Positions 1 to 8,216 of a DNA stretch of 64,000 bases are shown here, piece after piece. The translations under genes were made by a program, and so were the position numbers. The DNA is from Murinocardiopsis flavida. Its GTDB lineage: Bacteria; Actinomycetota; Actinomycetes; Streptosporangiales; Streptosporangiaceae. Numbering within the stretch: the first letter of the stretch is position 1; the number at the start of each line of letters is the position of its first letter. The stretch covers positions 145,947 through 209,946 of the forward strand of contig NZ_PYGA01000014.1 of the NCBI RefSeq assembly GCF_003014485.1. Reading direction: 5' to 3'. A model generated the notes under the pieces. It did no database searches. It was not told where the DNA came from and was given only the letters and a program-made list of their open reading frames with translations.

Positions 1-2
1 CC

Positions 3-563
3 GGCGAGACCCGCATCCCCGGCGTCAACGCGACCCCGGGACAGGGCACCAACGTCCCGCTGTACATCCTCGGCTCGTCCCTGTTCGGCGCCAAGCTCGC
101 GGCGGCCCTGGGCCTCCCGTACTCCTTCGCGTCCCACTTCGCGCCCAACGCGCTGGAGGACGCCGTCGCCGCCTACCGGCGCGAATTCACGCCCTCCGAG
201 CAGCTGAAGGAGCCCTACGTCATCGCGGGCGTGAACGTCGCGGCCGCGGCAACCAGCGACGAGGCGAAAGAGCAGTCCCACCTCGCGAAGCGCCGCATGG
301 CCGCCCAACTCCTCGGCCGCGGCCGCACCCTCACCCCGGAGGAGGCCGACGCGGCGCTGGAGTCGCCCGCGGGGCGGCAGGTCCTCCAGATGGCGAAGTA
401 CTCCGCCATCGGCGACCCGACCGAGGTCGGCGAGTACCTCCACTGGTTCGCCGAGCACGCCAACGCCGACGAGCTCATCATCGCCCCGCAGGCCGGAACG
501 GTCGACGCCCGCCTCCAGGCCCTCACCCTGACCGCCAAGGCCATGGACCTCACCGCAGCCTGA
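3..563 (+). CDS. LLM-class flavin-dependent oxidoreductase, C-terminal part (partial)
   Basis: The reading frame is open from the first bases and ends at TGA 561-563, giving the last 186 residues of a larger protein. The stretch PLYILGSSLFGAKLAAALGL followed by PYSFASHFAP is the typical C-terminal half of the bacterial luciferase-like monooxygenase family, which uses reduced flavin and oxygen on a small organic substrate. The tail ELIIAPQAGTVDARLQAL fits the last strand and helix of that TIM barrel. The N-terminal half lies outside the window, so the substrate cannot be judged. An internal ATG gives a shorter open frame, but the family match starts well upstream of it. It converges on gerW and is probably unrelated to the defence genes. 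Confidence 0.88.
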   Translation, partial: GETRIPGVNATPGQGTNVPLYILGSSLFGAKLAAALGLPYSFASHFAPNALEDAVAAYRREFTPSEQLKEPYVIAGVNVAAAATSDEAKEQSHLAKRRMAAQLLGRGRTLTPEEADAALESPAGRQVLQMAKYSAIGDPTEVGEYLHWFAEHANADELIIAPQAGTVDARLQALTLTAKAMDLTAA

Positions 564-936
564 GCCGGCGCGCCACCAGAGCGACCGCACCACCCACCCG
601 GCCACCCACCCCGCCACCGCAGAACACGTCGACGGCATCGCGTGCCGCCCTTGTTCAGCGCGGTGCGGCGGTCCGGGCTGAGTGAGCGGCCTGGGCGAGG
701 CGGGCGGTCTGCACGGTCGGGGCGCGGGTTGTTGCCGGAGCCGCAGGCGGCCGGTCATGAGAGTCCTGTCCGACCGGCCGCCCGGTATCCGCCACCCATT
801 GGCCATGGCCCGTCAGCCGGTACCTGCCCCGGTCACTCGGGGTCCGTGACGGGGTGATCCGCGACCGAGGCCCGTGACCGCGGCCCGCGACCGAGGCCCG
901 TGACGGGTCACCCGTGACCGGTGGCCCGTCACCCGG
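564..936. other. Intergenic region between convergent genes
   Basis: About 370 bases without a convincing gene. A short plus-strand open frame here has Arg/Gly/Pro-rich composition and no family features. The distal 90 bases are filled with variants of GTGACCG / GACCGAGGCCCGTGAC that form nested inverted repeats next to the gerW stop codon. Confidence 0.6.
900..932. terminator. Nested inverted repeat, probable bidirectional terminator
   Basis: GTGACGGG (900-907) pairs with CCCGTCAC (925-932), and inside it GGTCAC-CC-GTGACC (906-919) forms a second palindrome. It sits between the convergent monooxygenase and gerW genes, 4 bases beyond the gerW stop. There is no T-tract, which is usual for actinomycete terminators. 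The role is inferred from position and symmetry. Confidence 0.4.
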
Positions 937-1425
937 TCACTTGTAGGAGCGGGATTTCCCCGGCCATTTCAGGCGGGACTTGAGGGTGGGCTCCGGCGTC
1001 TTCGTGATGCTCTTGAAAACGATGCGGGCGATGCGCGAAGCGGTCCATCCGGCGATGAGAGCCAGCGGTACCGCCAGGGCGAAAGCGCTGGTCCGGCGGA
1101 TCGGTACGAAGACCGCAGTCCCGTCCTTGATCTCGATGAACCCGATCGGTACGGCCCCGACGGCGCCGCCGCCCCCGCCGCCGTCGGACTCCTTGCCCTT
1201 CTCCTTCTTGACCTCGTTGCCGACACCTATGCCGATACTGAGCGCGATCTTGGCCACAGGGATCACCGTCACCCCCGAGGCGGTGACGGGCTCCCCGTAC
1301 ACCGCTGCCGCCGTGGCCCGCCCGCCCAGCCGCGCGACCATCTGGTCGATGAGCTCCATGCCCGGCCCCGGGACCCGCGCCCGCACCTGACGATCGACAT
1401 CCTCGGGAATATCCGTCTGCGTCAT
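937..1425 (-). CDS. GerW family sporulation protein
   Basis: 162 residues. The middle contains the GerW/YtfJ signature: GEPVTASGVTVIPVAKIALS, a Gly-rich segment with GVGNEV and a run of glycines, then AVGAVPIGFIEIKDGTAVFV. A single hydrophobic helix near residues 112-130 (AFALAVPLALIAGW) is followed by a basic tail. The family was named for a spore protein in Bacillus, but is common in sporulating and non-sporulating actinobacteria with unclear function. The ATG at 1425 is preceded by an AAAGGACGAGG ribosome binding site. It is transcribed away from the restriction genes and probably marks the edge of the conserved chromosome. Confidence 0.85.
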   Translation of the reverse strand: MTQTDIPEDVDRQVRARVPGPGMELIDQMVARLGGRATAAAVYGEPVTASGVTVIPVAKIALSIGIGVGNEVKKEKGKESDGGGGGGAVGAVPIGFIEIKDGTAVFVPIRRTSAFALAVPLALIAGWTASRIARIVFKSITKTPEPTLKSRLKWPGKSRSYK

Positions 1426-1510
1426 GACCTCGTCCTTTCACAGCGAACCCTCAAGCTATCCCCGCGCGGAGCCCAGTAGGCCGTCCGCCGCGAGACGCTC
1501 GGGTGCCCGT

Positions 1511-2185
1511 TCAGGACGTTCGCAGGTTCTTCGGGATGATGCCCGTACGCAGGGCCGTCAGCACGTCCTCAAGGTCGCCCTCATGCCCCTTGTGCCCCGT
1601 GCGGCCGCGCAGCTCCTTGTGGATCGCCCGGACCACGGGGCCGCTCACCAACACGTCGGCCAACGGCGCCGCCGCCAGCGCGCCCCGCCACCGGCGCAGG
1701 TGCTCCAGCCGCCCGTTGCGGACCGCGTCCTTGCCTAGGTGGAACAGCGCATCGATGGCGACGGGCAACGCCTCCTCGTCCAAGAGGTCGATGTCGATGA
1801 TCAGCTCGGTCGCCGTGCCGTCGTCGAGAGGCGCGTGGTAGACCCGCCAATTCCGGCCATTCGTCAGGACCAACCACTCCACGTCCTCGGCGGCGGCATT
1901 CGCACGCACCTGCCGAAGACTCCGGATATCGAGCCTCTGCCCGCACCTCTTCACCTCGACAAAGGCGAACAGCTTCCCATTGATCCGGATTCCGAAATCA
2001 ACAGACTCGCCCTTGGTCTGATATTCGGTCGTCAGATCCTTGTACTTGTCGTAATTGAGGCCGTGGCAGAGGAAGTCGGTGACCAGCAGCCGCGTATCCC
2101 CTTCATTGGCGTCCCGCTCGACAAGAGCGGTAAGCGGCTTGATGATTCGCCGGAGCGCTTCCACAAGCCTGCTCCGACCCTCCAT
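1511..2185 (-). CDS. HsdR N-terminal-type nuclease domain protein (orphan)
   Basis: 224 residues from the ATG at 2185. The open frame runs farther upstream, but those codons look non-coding, and the family begins just before the helix LVEALRRIIKPLTALVERD. A PD-(D/E)XK nuclease core is visible: a helix with TRLLVTDFLCHGLNYDKY, then Asp in ESVDFGIRINGK and the Glu-x-Lys pair in LFAFVEVKRCGQ, followed by VEWLVLTNGRNWRVYH. This is the nuclease domain found at the N-terminus of type I restriction subunit HsdR, here without helicase, methylase or specificity subunit. It lies downstream of the HNH gene on the same strand. It could be a restriction effector or a stand-alone nuclease. The C-terminal 80 residues have no recognised fold. 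Confidence 0.75.
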   Translation of the reverse strand: MEGRSRLVEALRRIIKPLTALVERDANEGDTRLLVTDFLCHGLNYDKYKDLTTEYQTKGESVDFGIRINGKLFAFVEVKRCGQRLDIRSLRQVRANAAAEDVEWLVLTNGRNWRVYHAPLDDGTATELIIDIDLLDEEALPVAIDALFHLGKDAVRNGRLEHLRRWRGALAAAPLADVLVSGPVVRAIHKELRGRTGHKGHEGDLEDVLTALRTGIIPKNLRTS

Positions 2186-2495
2186 CTCCCACTGCGGAGC
2201 GAAACTGTCGGACAGCGAGAACTCCGCAGTCCGCGCAAGAACATGGGTCGCGTCCGGATCCTCGGATTCCGCGAACCCCACCCTGTGAAAACCCGGCTCG
2301 CCCATACACCCTCTCGCCCCAGACCACCCTGATCCCAAAACGATAGACCTCCCCCAGACCCCCCGCAAAGCCGCACCCCTCACCTCCGGACGCTTGCACC
2401 TCGCCCGCCACGATCGGACCCGACCGGCGCACAGCGACCATCGGCGACGCCTGCGAAGGGGGGTCGTGATGGACTTCTGGTCGACACCAGGCCAG
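2186..2495. other. Gap between HNH and HsdR-N genes
   Basis: 310 bases. The HsdR-N frame stays open through here on the minus strand, but the composition is Arg/Gly-rich and unlike the family, so I treat it as leader or intergenic DNA. No terminator or repeat was seen. Confidence 0.45.
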
Positions 2496-3434
2496 CTAGG
2501 GTCGGAACACGTGTGCTCTGTGCCAGTCGAGGAAGTCATGGCCGGGTCGGTCCACTCGCCGTTCCGGAAGACCGATCGGTTTGCCGTTCAATTCCTCGAA
2601 TTCCGCCGATTCACCGAACTCTGTGCTGAGACGGCCACTCACCACCACCCGGTAGTCCGCGTCGATTCCCAGATATCCCCGATCGAACAAGGTGTGGACG
2701 TCGGATCGGAACAGGATTCCATTGTCCAGCCGATGTTCACCCTCAGAGGTGACGGGACGGATATGCGCCGCCTGGAGTGTGGGACGTACACGGCTGCCGG
2801 TGACCGCACAACGTCCGTCGTAGGCGTCGAGTACGACCCCTTTGAATGCGGATTGGCCCAGGCGGCGGGGCCGCGGGGCCGGCTCGCCGAACATCCGTCC
2901 CGGACGGTGCCAGGTACGCGTGTCGGCTTCGACATTGACATTGCCGCCGGCGCCGAAGAGCACGTCCGCAAACCGGAGAAAGAACTCCGTGTGCGGGCCG
3001 GGCTCAAGGTCGTAGCCCTTCCCCTGGACGATGCTCGGCGCGAACTCCGGAGGCGGGCCGAAGTGGGTGCCCTGGGGGAGGAACCTCGGGCTGTGGAGCA
3101 GGACGCACCCGATGACGGGGTCATCCTCGGCGATGGGATCACCGCGATAGCCACCGATGCGCTCCCTCATCGCGTCGAGGCTGGGCTGCCCGTTCCCTTC
3201 GGCGTAGATCTCCCAGGCCTCAGAGACCCTGAGCCGCGCGAATCCGGCGTAGACCGCTCCGCCGATGAGCTGGTTGTGCGGGTGATGGGACTTGAAATAG
3301 AAGGGCTCGCCGGGTCTGAGCACGCGGAAGGCGGTCTTCGCCGAGGGGCGCCAGAAGTTGATCTCGTCCAGTTCGGGGCGTGCGGCGAGAAACTCGTACC
3401 AAGAACTGTCGGTCACTCCGACATAGGCCTTCAT
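2496..3434 (-). CDS. HNH endonuclease, COG3440-like restriction nuclease
   Basis: 312 residues from the ATG at 3434; the longer open frame upstream is Arg-rich and not family-like. Residues 1-110 (starting MKAYVGVTDSSWYEFLAA, then FRVLRPGEPFYFKSHHPHNQ and GGAVYAGFARLRVSEAWE) form a PUA/EVE-like beta domain. Residues 195-270 are an HNH_2-type nuclease: AYDGRCAVTGSRVRPTLQAA, HIRPVTSEGEHRLDNGILFR and SDVHTLFDRGYLGI. The catalytic His of the HI pair, the Asn of LDNGI and the final His of DVHTLFD are all present. This architecture matches predicted restriction endonucleases that may recognise modified DNA. It lies 143 bases downstream of the helicase-PLD gene on the same strand. Confidence 0.82.
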   Translation of the reverse strand: MKAYVGVTDSSWYEFLAARPELDEINFWRPSAKTAFRVLRPGEPFYFKSHHPHNQLIGGAVYAGFARLRVSEAWEIYAEGNGQPSLDAMRERIGGYRGDPIAEDDPVIGCVLLHSPRFLPQGTHFGPPPEFAPSIVQGKGYDLEPGPHTEFFLRFADVLFGAGGNVNVEADTRTWHRPGRMFGEPAPRPRRLGQSAFKGVVLDAYDGRCAVTGSRVRPTLQAAHIRPVTSEGEHRLDNGILFRSDVHTLFDRGYLGIDADYRVVVSGRLSTEFGESAEFEELNGKPIGLPERRVDRPGHDFLDWHRAHVFRP

Positions 3435-3577
3435 ATCGGTGATTATGCAAGGCGCGGGCTCCCACCGCATTCGGCTGAGGTCAGCGCCATCACCGCCCCC
3501 GGAGGGCCTGGCCCGCCTGGAAGCGGCGTCTCGGCGGCTGTACGACGGACACGGGCACCCGTGCCGGGCTTGCGCAT

Positions 3578-6500
3578 CTACAACCAGCGCTCCACTTGGT
3601 CTCGCGGTGTGTTCTCGTCGACGTGCCACAGCCGCTTTTCCTTGTCCCAACGGGCCCGGACCTGGGTCTTCGCGAGTTCCTTGTCGTCGTAAGGGACGTT
3701 GAGGTAAAGGCGGCCACCGACGATGTCGCCGACCGCGACGCCGTTCGCCTCCGCCGCGCCGGACGTCTCGCGACGGTGTTGGGATGCAGGGTGGTGCCGA
3801 GGTCGGGCGGGCCGTTCCATCCGGGCCCTTTCGACGATGTGGCGCACGCGCGCGCAGGAATCCGGGTCGGTGATCCGCATCATGAGGTCGGTGGGTCCGG
3901 TGTTGGCCATCAGGTTCAGTGATCCGTGCCAGAGCACCTCGCCGTCGATGATCAGGACCTTCTCGTGCATGCGCTCACGAGTGGCGACCTTGCACCCGGC
4001 GCCTTCGATCTTCTGCACCTGGTGCGCCGCGCGGGTGCCCTTCTCATGCGCCTGGGTGTGCACGGTCACGGCGAGGCCCTGAGCCGCGCGGGGCGCCAGG
4101 CGCCTGAGCCATAGGTCGACCGGGTTCGGGTCGAGGAAGGGGCAGTAGACGTCGATGCTCGTACGCGCATACGCGATATCCCACTCCACCGCGCGCCGTA
4201 CCTCGTCCGCGGGGAAGAACGCCGGACGGGCCAGTTCCTCCGCACTCAGGCCGGAGAGGTCCGCGGCACTGCGGAACGGGACGAGGTCGTCGACGGAGAG
4301 GGCCTGCGCGTACTGCTCCAGGTGGTCGAGCATGCGCAGCGTCTCGCAGCCTGCTGCGAGGCTGCCCCGGAGGTAGGCCACGTCGGCGACGACCACGAGG
4401 TGGTCTTGGGCGCGGCTGAGGGCCACGTTGAGCAGTCGGCACGTGTTCGACGACAGGCCGGCGCCTTCGTAGAAGTAACCGGGCTTCTGCCCCGCTCCGG
4501 CGACGGTGTCGATGACGACAAGGGGGCGCTGGCTCCCCTGGAAACGGTGGACGGTGTCGACGAGGCCCTCGTAGTCGGTGCCGAAGCGGTACTTCAGGCT
4601 GCGTTTCAGCGCGGTGACCTGGTCGCGGTACGGGGCGATGACGGCCATGCGGTCCGTTGGGCGCTCGCCGCCGCCCAGGTCCGTGGCTTTGCGTGCGGGG
4701 AGGACCGTGTCGTACTGCAACCCGCGGATGAGTTCGTGGATCACCGCTTCGTGCACGTGGTTCGACTTGTGGGCGCCATTCCTGTTCTTGGTGGCGCCCA
4801 TCCGTCGCGCCCCGGTGTCGACCAGGATCAGCGGGCTGTCGATCAGCGGAGAAATGGGGAGCCTGCTGCCGCCGGGCCGCCCGGTGACCAGCGGCGCGTC
4901 GGGGTAGGCGACCTCGTTGACCACCGCGCAGATCGTCGAATCCATGCGGTACTGGGTGTCGAGCCGCACAAGCCGCGGGTCGCCTTCGAGTGCCCGTCCG
5001 TCGCGGATCAGCCCGGCGGCGTGGAACGCGTCCCGATCCATCCATTGTCGCGAGTGGGCCTGCTGTTCGGGCGAGGCCGACCGGGACCCCGACCCCTTCG
5101 TGACCGCCGGAAGCTGGCGGAAGTCGCCCGCGACGATCACCCTGCGGCCGGCGAGCCCGGCGGCGCACCAGGCCGAAGGGAGGTCCACCATCGCGGCCTC
5201 GTCGATGACGACGACGTCGACCGCGTCGATCAGGCTCCGGGTCTGAACGGCCTTGGACACGGTCGCGCCCATGACACGGCAGTTCTTGCGTACGGATTCG
5301 GCGACCTTGCGGCGTTCCTCGTCGAGGTGCCGGATCTGCTCCTCCAGGTCCTCGGACTGCGAGCGCAACCGTTCGACCGGTGCCACGCCGCGGAGCCGGT
5401 GGGACAGTTCGTCGAATCGCTGCTTCGCGGCCGCGATCGACGCAGTGAGGCGTCGGGCCCGTCCTGCCGCGTCCGACTGCTGTCCCTGGTAGTACGCTGC
5501 GGCGGCCCTGTGTCGGCCCGCGTCCGCACGCAGTTGGTCGAGCCGGGCCGCCGTCCGCTTCGCGAACAGCCCGGAGGGCGGTCCGGTCTCGCTGATCTGC
5601 TGTTCGACCGCCCATCCCTCTGCGGCGGCGTTCCTCGCCCACTGCTCGGACTGGGCGGATTCCGCTTCCGCACGCTGCTGGTCCGCGCTCAGGGTGCGCA
5701 GCCCGTCGGACGCCGCGGCCGCTTCCTCATGTAGTGCCAAGCCCTCCTTGACGGTGTCCAGTTGCCGCCTGACCTGCTCGGCGTCCGCGGTGAAACGGGC
5801 TTCCAACCGCCCGATGACGACGGCGGTACTGATCATCGACCCGTACTGCTCGGACAGCGCGGGGAGCGCGATGGTGCCCGCTCGCTGGACGAGGCCCGTG
5901 TCGAAGTCCTCCTCGCCTTCCACGAGTTCGCAGACGCGCTGGAGCGCCTGGTCGACGGCGACGTTGGTGGGGGCGAGGAAGAGGGTCCGGAGCCCTTGGT
6001 GCAGGGTGCCCTCGACGATCCGGCTGACGACCTCGGTCTTTCCGGTGCCGGGCGGTCCCCAGATGAAGGCGGTGTCGCTGGAGAGGGCCTGTTCGACGGC
6101 CCGGCGCTGCTGCGGGTTCAACGGGAGGCGGTCGTAGTCGGCGATGAGGTCCTGCGAGCGGGCGTGCCGCTGGATCGCGGGGGTGCCGGCACCGAGGATG
6201 CGTCCCGCCGTGGTCAGGTTCACGGGGCTCTCGTCGGTTCCGGCGAGACCCATGCGGTCGAGCAGGGCCCGGAGGGCGGCCGTGTCGTCCTCACGCAGCT
6301 GCGCGTTGCCCGGTTTCGCACCGAGGTCGGCGCCGGTACTCACGTGGACCGTGCCGTCGGGAAACCGGGAGACCTCGGCCGCTTCCCATGCGGCGTTCGA
6401 CCTGGACGGCCGGATCAGCACATCGTTCGGTTGGAAGGAGTCCTTCCACGATCGGCAGGCGAAGATGTACTCGTGCGTGTCGCCGCCGGTCTCACCGGTG

Positions 6501-6631
6501 GTGACGCGGCGTCCGCTGTGCAGCGCGACCTTCTCTCCGCTGCCTGCGTCGCTCAGCGACGCCTTGATCTCTGCTTCTACGGCTCGGATGAAGTGGGGGA
6601 CAGGATGGGGGAGACCCTGTGACTGTGGCAA
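3578..6631 (-). CDS. SF1 helicase-PLD nuclease fusion, Mokosh type II MkoC-like
   Basis: 1017 residues from a TTG at 6631, the only in-frame start before the conserved region. Walker A is at about 191-200 (WGPPGTGKTE), preceded by the Q-motif LNPQQRRAVEQAL. A long coiled-coil insertion rich in Glu, Arg and Ala spans about 290-450. Walker B VVVIDEAAMVDLPSAW, the motif GDFRQLPAVTK, LDTQYRMDSTI, VDTVHRFQGSQ and LLNVALSRAQDHL complete a COG1112/Dna2-like SF1 helicase. A phospholipase-D-type HxKx4D motif (MHEKVLIIDGEVLWHGSLN) lies near residue 900, and the last 50 residues (LYLNVPYDDKELAKTQVRAR) match DUF5710. Helicase fused to PLD in one chain is the described architecture of MkoC, the single protein of Mokosh type II anti-phage systems. 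It is transcribed divergently from a protein kinase gene. Confidence 0.82.
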   Translation of the reverse strand: MPQSQGLPHPVPHFIRAVEAEIKASLSDAGSGEKVALHSGRRVTTGETGGDTHEYIFACRSWKDSFQPNDVLIRPSRSNAAWEAAEVSRFPDGTVHVSTGADLGAKPGNAQLREDDTAALRALLDRMGLAGTDESPVNLTTAGRILGAGTPAIQRHARSQDLIADYDRLPLNPQQRRAVEQALSSDTAFIWGPPGTGKTEVVSRIVEGTLHQGLRTLFLAPTNVAVDQALQRVCELVEGEEDFDTGLVQRAGTIALPALSEQYGSMISTAVVIGRLEARFTADAEQVRRQLDTVKEGLALHEEAAAASDGLRTLSADQQRAEAESAQSEQWARNAAAEGWAVEQQISETGPPSGLFAKRTAARLDQLRADAGRHRAAAAYYQGQQSDAAGRARRLTASIAAAKQRFDELSHRLRGVAPVERLRSQSEDLEEQIRHLDEERRKVAESVRKNCRVMGATVSKAVQTRSLIDAVDVVVIDEAAMVDLPSAWCAAGLAGRRVIVAGDFRQLPAVTKGSGSRSASPEQQAHSRQWMDRDAFHAAGLIRDGRALEGDPRLVRLDTQYRMDSTICAVVNEVAYPDAPLVTGRPGGSRLPISPLIDSPLILVDTGARRMGATKNRNGAHKSNHVHEAVIHELIRGLQYDTVLPARKATDLGGGERPTDRMAVIAPYRDQVTALKRSLKYRFGTDYEGLVDTVHRFQGSQRPLVVIDTVAGAGQKPGYFYEGAGLSSNTCRLLNVALSRAQDHLVVVADVAYLRGSLAAGCETLRMLDHLEQYAQALSVDDLVPFRSAADLSGLSAEELARPAFFPADEVRRAVEWDIAYARTSIDVYCPFLDPNPVDLWLRRLAPRAAQGLAVTVHTQAHEKGTRAAHQVQKIEGAGCKVATRERMHEKVLIIDGEVLWHGSLNLMANTGPTDLMMRITDPDSCARVRHIVERARMERPARPRHHPASQHRRETSGAAEANGVAVGDIVGGRLYLNVPYDDKELAKTQVRARWDKEKRLWHVDENTPRDQVERWL

Positions 6632-6854
6632 AAGTCGCTTCCAGATGCAGAAGGGATTCGACCGGCCATTCTATTGCCGATGGGAAGCTCACATGCTGTT
6701 GGTGATCATCCGATTGCAGAGTGCTTCGCATGCGTGCGTTCGGTGATTTTTATGTGGTATGAGCTGTTTGACGGTGCTCATTGCGGGTCTCGCATAATGG
6801 ACCGCGTGCGCGCTGTGGTCGGCGCCGAACCACGGCAAGCAAGGCTTGGAGATC
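6632..6854. promoter_or_regulatory. Divergent promoter region, helicase-PLD / kinase
   Basis: 223 bases separate the starts of two outward-facing genes, so promoters for both must lie here. The stretch is visibly richer in A and T than its flanks. A GCATAATGG element at about 6789 could be a -10 box for the kinase; no well-spaced -35 partner is certain. Confidence 0.45.
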
Positions 6855-8102
6855 ATGACCCCTCTTGAGGACACCGACCCCGCCTCCATTGGACCGTTCA
6901 CGTTGCGCGCCCGGCTCGGTGCCGGGGGCATGGGGCAGGTCTACTTCGGCGAGTCGCCGGCCGGGCAGCTCGTGGCGCTCAAGGTCATCGGGGCCGACCT
7001 CGGCGATGACGACGCGCGCAAGCGCTTCGCGCACGAAGTCGAGTCGATGCAGAAGGTGTACGGACCGAACGTCGCCGGGCTGATCGACGCCGACCCGCAC
7101 GCCGATGTCCCGTGGCTCGCCATGGCCTACGTCGCGGGGCGCTCGCTGCACCAGCAGGTCGCGCACCGCGGGGTCCTCCCCGTCGAGCTGGTCGCGAGCC
7201 TGGGCGCGCTGCTGGTCGAGGGGATGCGCGTCATCCACAAGGTCGGCCTGCTGCACCGCGACCTCAAGCCCGCCAACGTCATGCTCGCCGCGGACGGCCC
7301 GAAGATCATCGACTTCGGACTGGCGACGCTGGCCCGGCACAAGGTCCGGCTCACGAATACGGGGGCCCTGGTGGGGACGCCCATCTGCATGGCGCCCGAG
7401 CAGCTCGCCGAGAGCGACGAGTTGGGCACTCCGATGGACGTCTACGCGCTCGGCGTGTGCCTCCTCTTCGCCGCCGCGGCGAAGTTCCCTTACGACGCCG
7501 ACACCCAGATGGCGCTGCTCTACAAGATCGGCCAGGCCGATGTGCCGCCGGACCTCGGCGGCGCGCCACTCGGACTCCGCCCGCTGCTGGCCGCGATGCT
7601 GGCGCACGACCCGGCCGACCGCCCCACCCTGGACCGTGTCGCCGAGGAACTCCTCCGGATCGTGGCGGACGCGGGGCTGAGCGCGAACCAGGCGCGGGTT
7701 CGACTGGTGACCCTGACCTCCAAGGGTGTCGTGGAGCCCGACCAGAGCTTCCCGCCCGCACCGGTCGCACCGGAGGAGGCCGCCGAGCCCGGCTCGGCGG
7801 ACGGGCAGGCGTCGGAGTCCGCGGACACCCCCGAACCCGGTTGGCCGGGTCAGGCCACGCTTCCCTTGGACGAGCTGAGCGACCCGCAGGCCACTCTGCC
7901 GTTCTCCGGCGGCCAGGGCGGCAGCGCCGGTGGCGAACCGCCCCCGACCTTCGTCGAACCCACCGCCCCGCTCACAGCGCCGACCACTCCGGACGAGCGG
8001 CCCCGGGCACGTCAGCCGAAGCGCCGCGCGCAGTCGGCCGCCGGGGCGCGGCGGGTCGCCGAGCGGTTGCGCGCCGCCTACGCGCGCGACGCCTCACTCT
8101 GA
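6855..8102 (+). CDS. Serine/threonine protein kinase, soluble
   Basis: 415 residues from the ATG at 6855, chosen over an upstream TTG because GGAG lies five bases before it. All kinase motifs are present: the Gly-loop GAGGMGQVYFG, the ATP-binding Lys in LVALKVIGAD, the catalytic loop LLHRDLKPANVMLA, DFGLA, and the APEQ segment in GTPICMAPEQLAES. The kinase domain ends near residue 275. The remaining 140 residues are Pro/Glu/Ala-rich and look disordered, with repeated TLPL/TLPF motifs. No transmembrane helix or PASTA domain is present, so it should act in the cytoplasm. It is divergent from an MkoC-like gene and 114 bases upstream of a SNF2 helicase gene. A kinase domain is part of MkoA in Mokosh type I, so a functional link is possible but unproven. 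Confidence 0.9.
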   Translation: MTPLEDTDPASIGPFTLRARLGAGGMGQVYFGESPAGQLVALKVIGADLGDDDARKRFAHEVESMQKVYGPNVAGLIDADPHADVPWLAMAYVAGRSLHQQVAHRGVLPVELVASLGALLVEGMRVIHKVGLLHRDLKPANVMLAADGPKIIDFGLATLARHKVRLTNTGALVGTPICMAPEQLAESDELGTPMDVYALGVCLLFAAAAKFPYDADTQMALLYKIGQADVPPDLGGAPLGLRPLLAAMLAHDPADRPTLDRVAEELLRIVADAGLSANQARVRLVTLTSKGVVEPDQSFPPAPVAPEEAAEPGSADGQASESADTPEPGWPGQATLPLDELSDPQATLPFSGGQGGSAGGEPPPTFVEPTAPLTAPTTPDERPRARQPKRRAQSAAGARRVAERLRAAYARDASL

Positions 8103-8216
8103 CCGCTTCCCGTGATGGGCCCGTCCCTCGCTGCTGTTTCCCGGGCGGGCCCGCTGTTGGGAGTGCCACAATGCGCTGAAGCGCGTTTTGTCGTGTTTTT
8201 CGCGGAGGAGGAGCCG

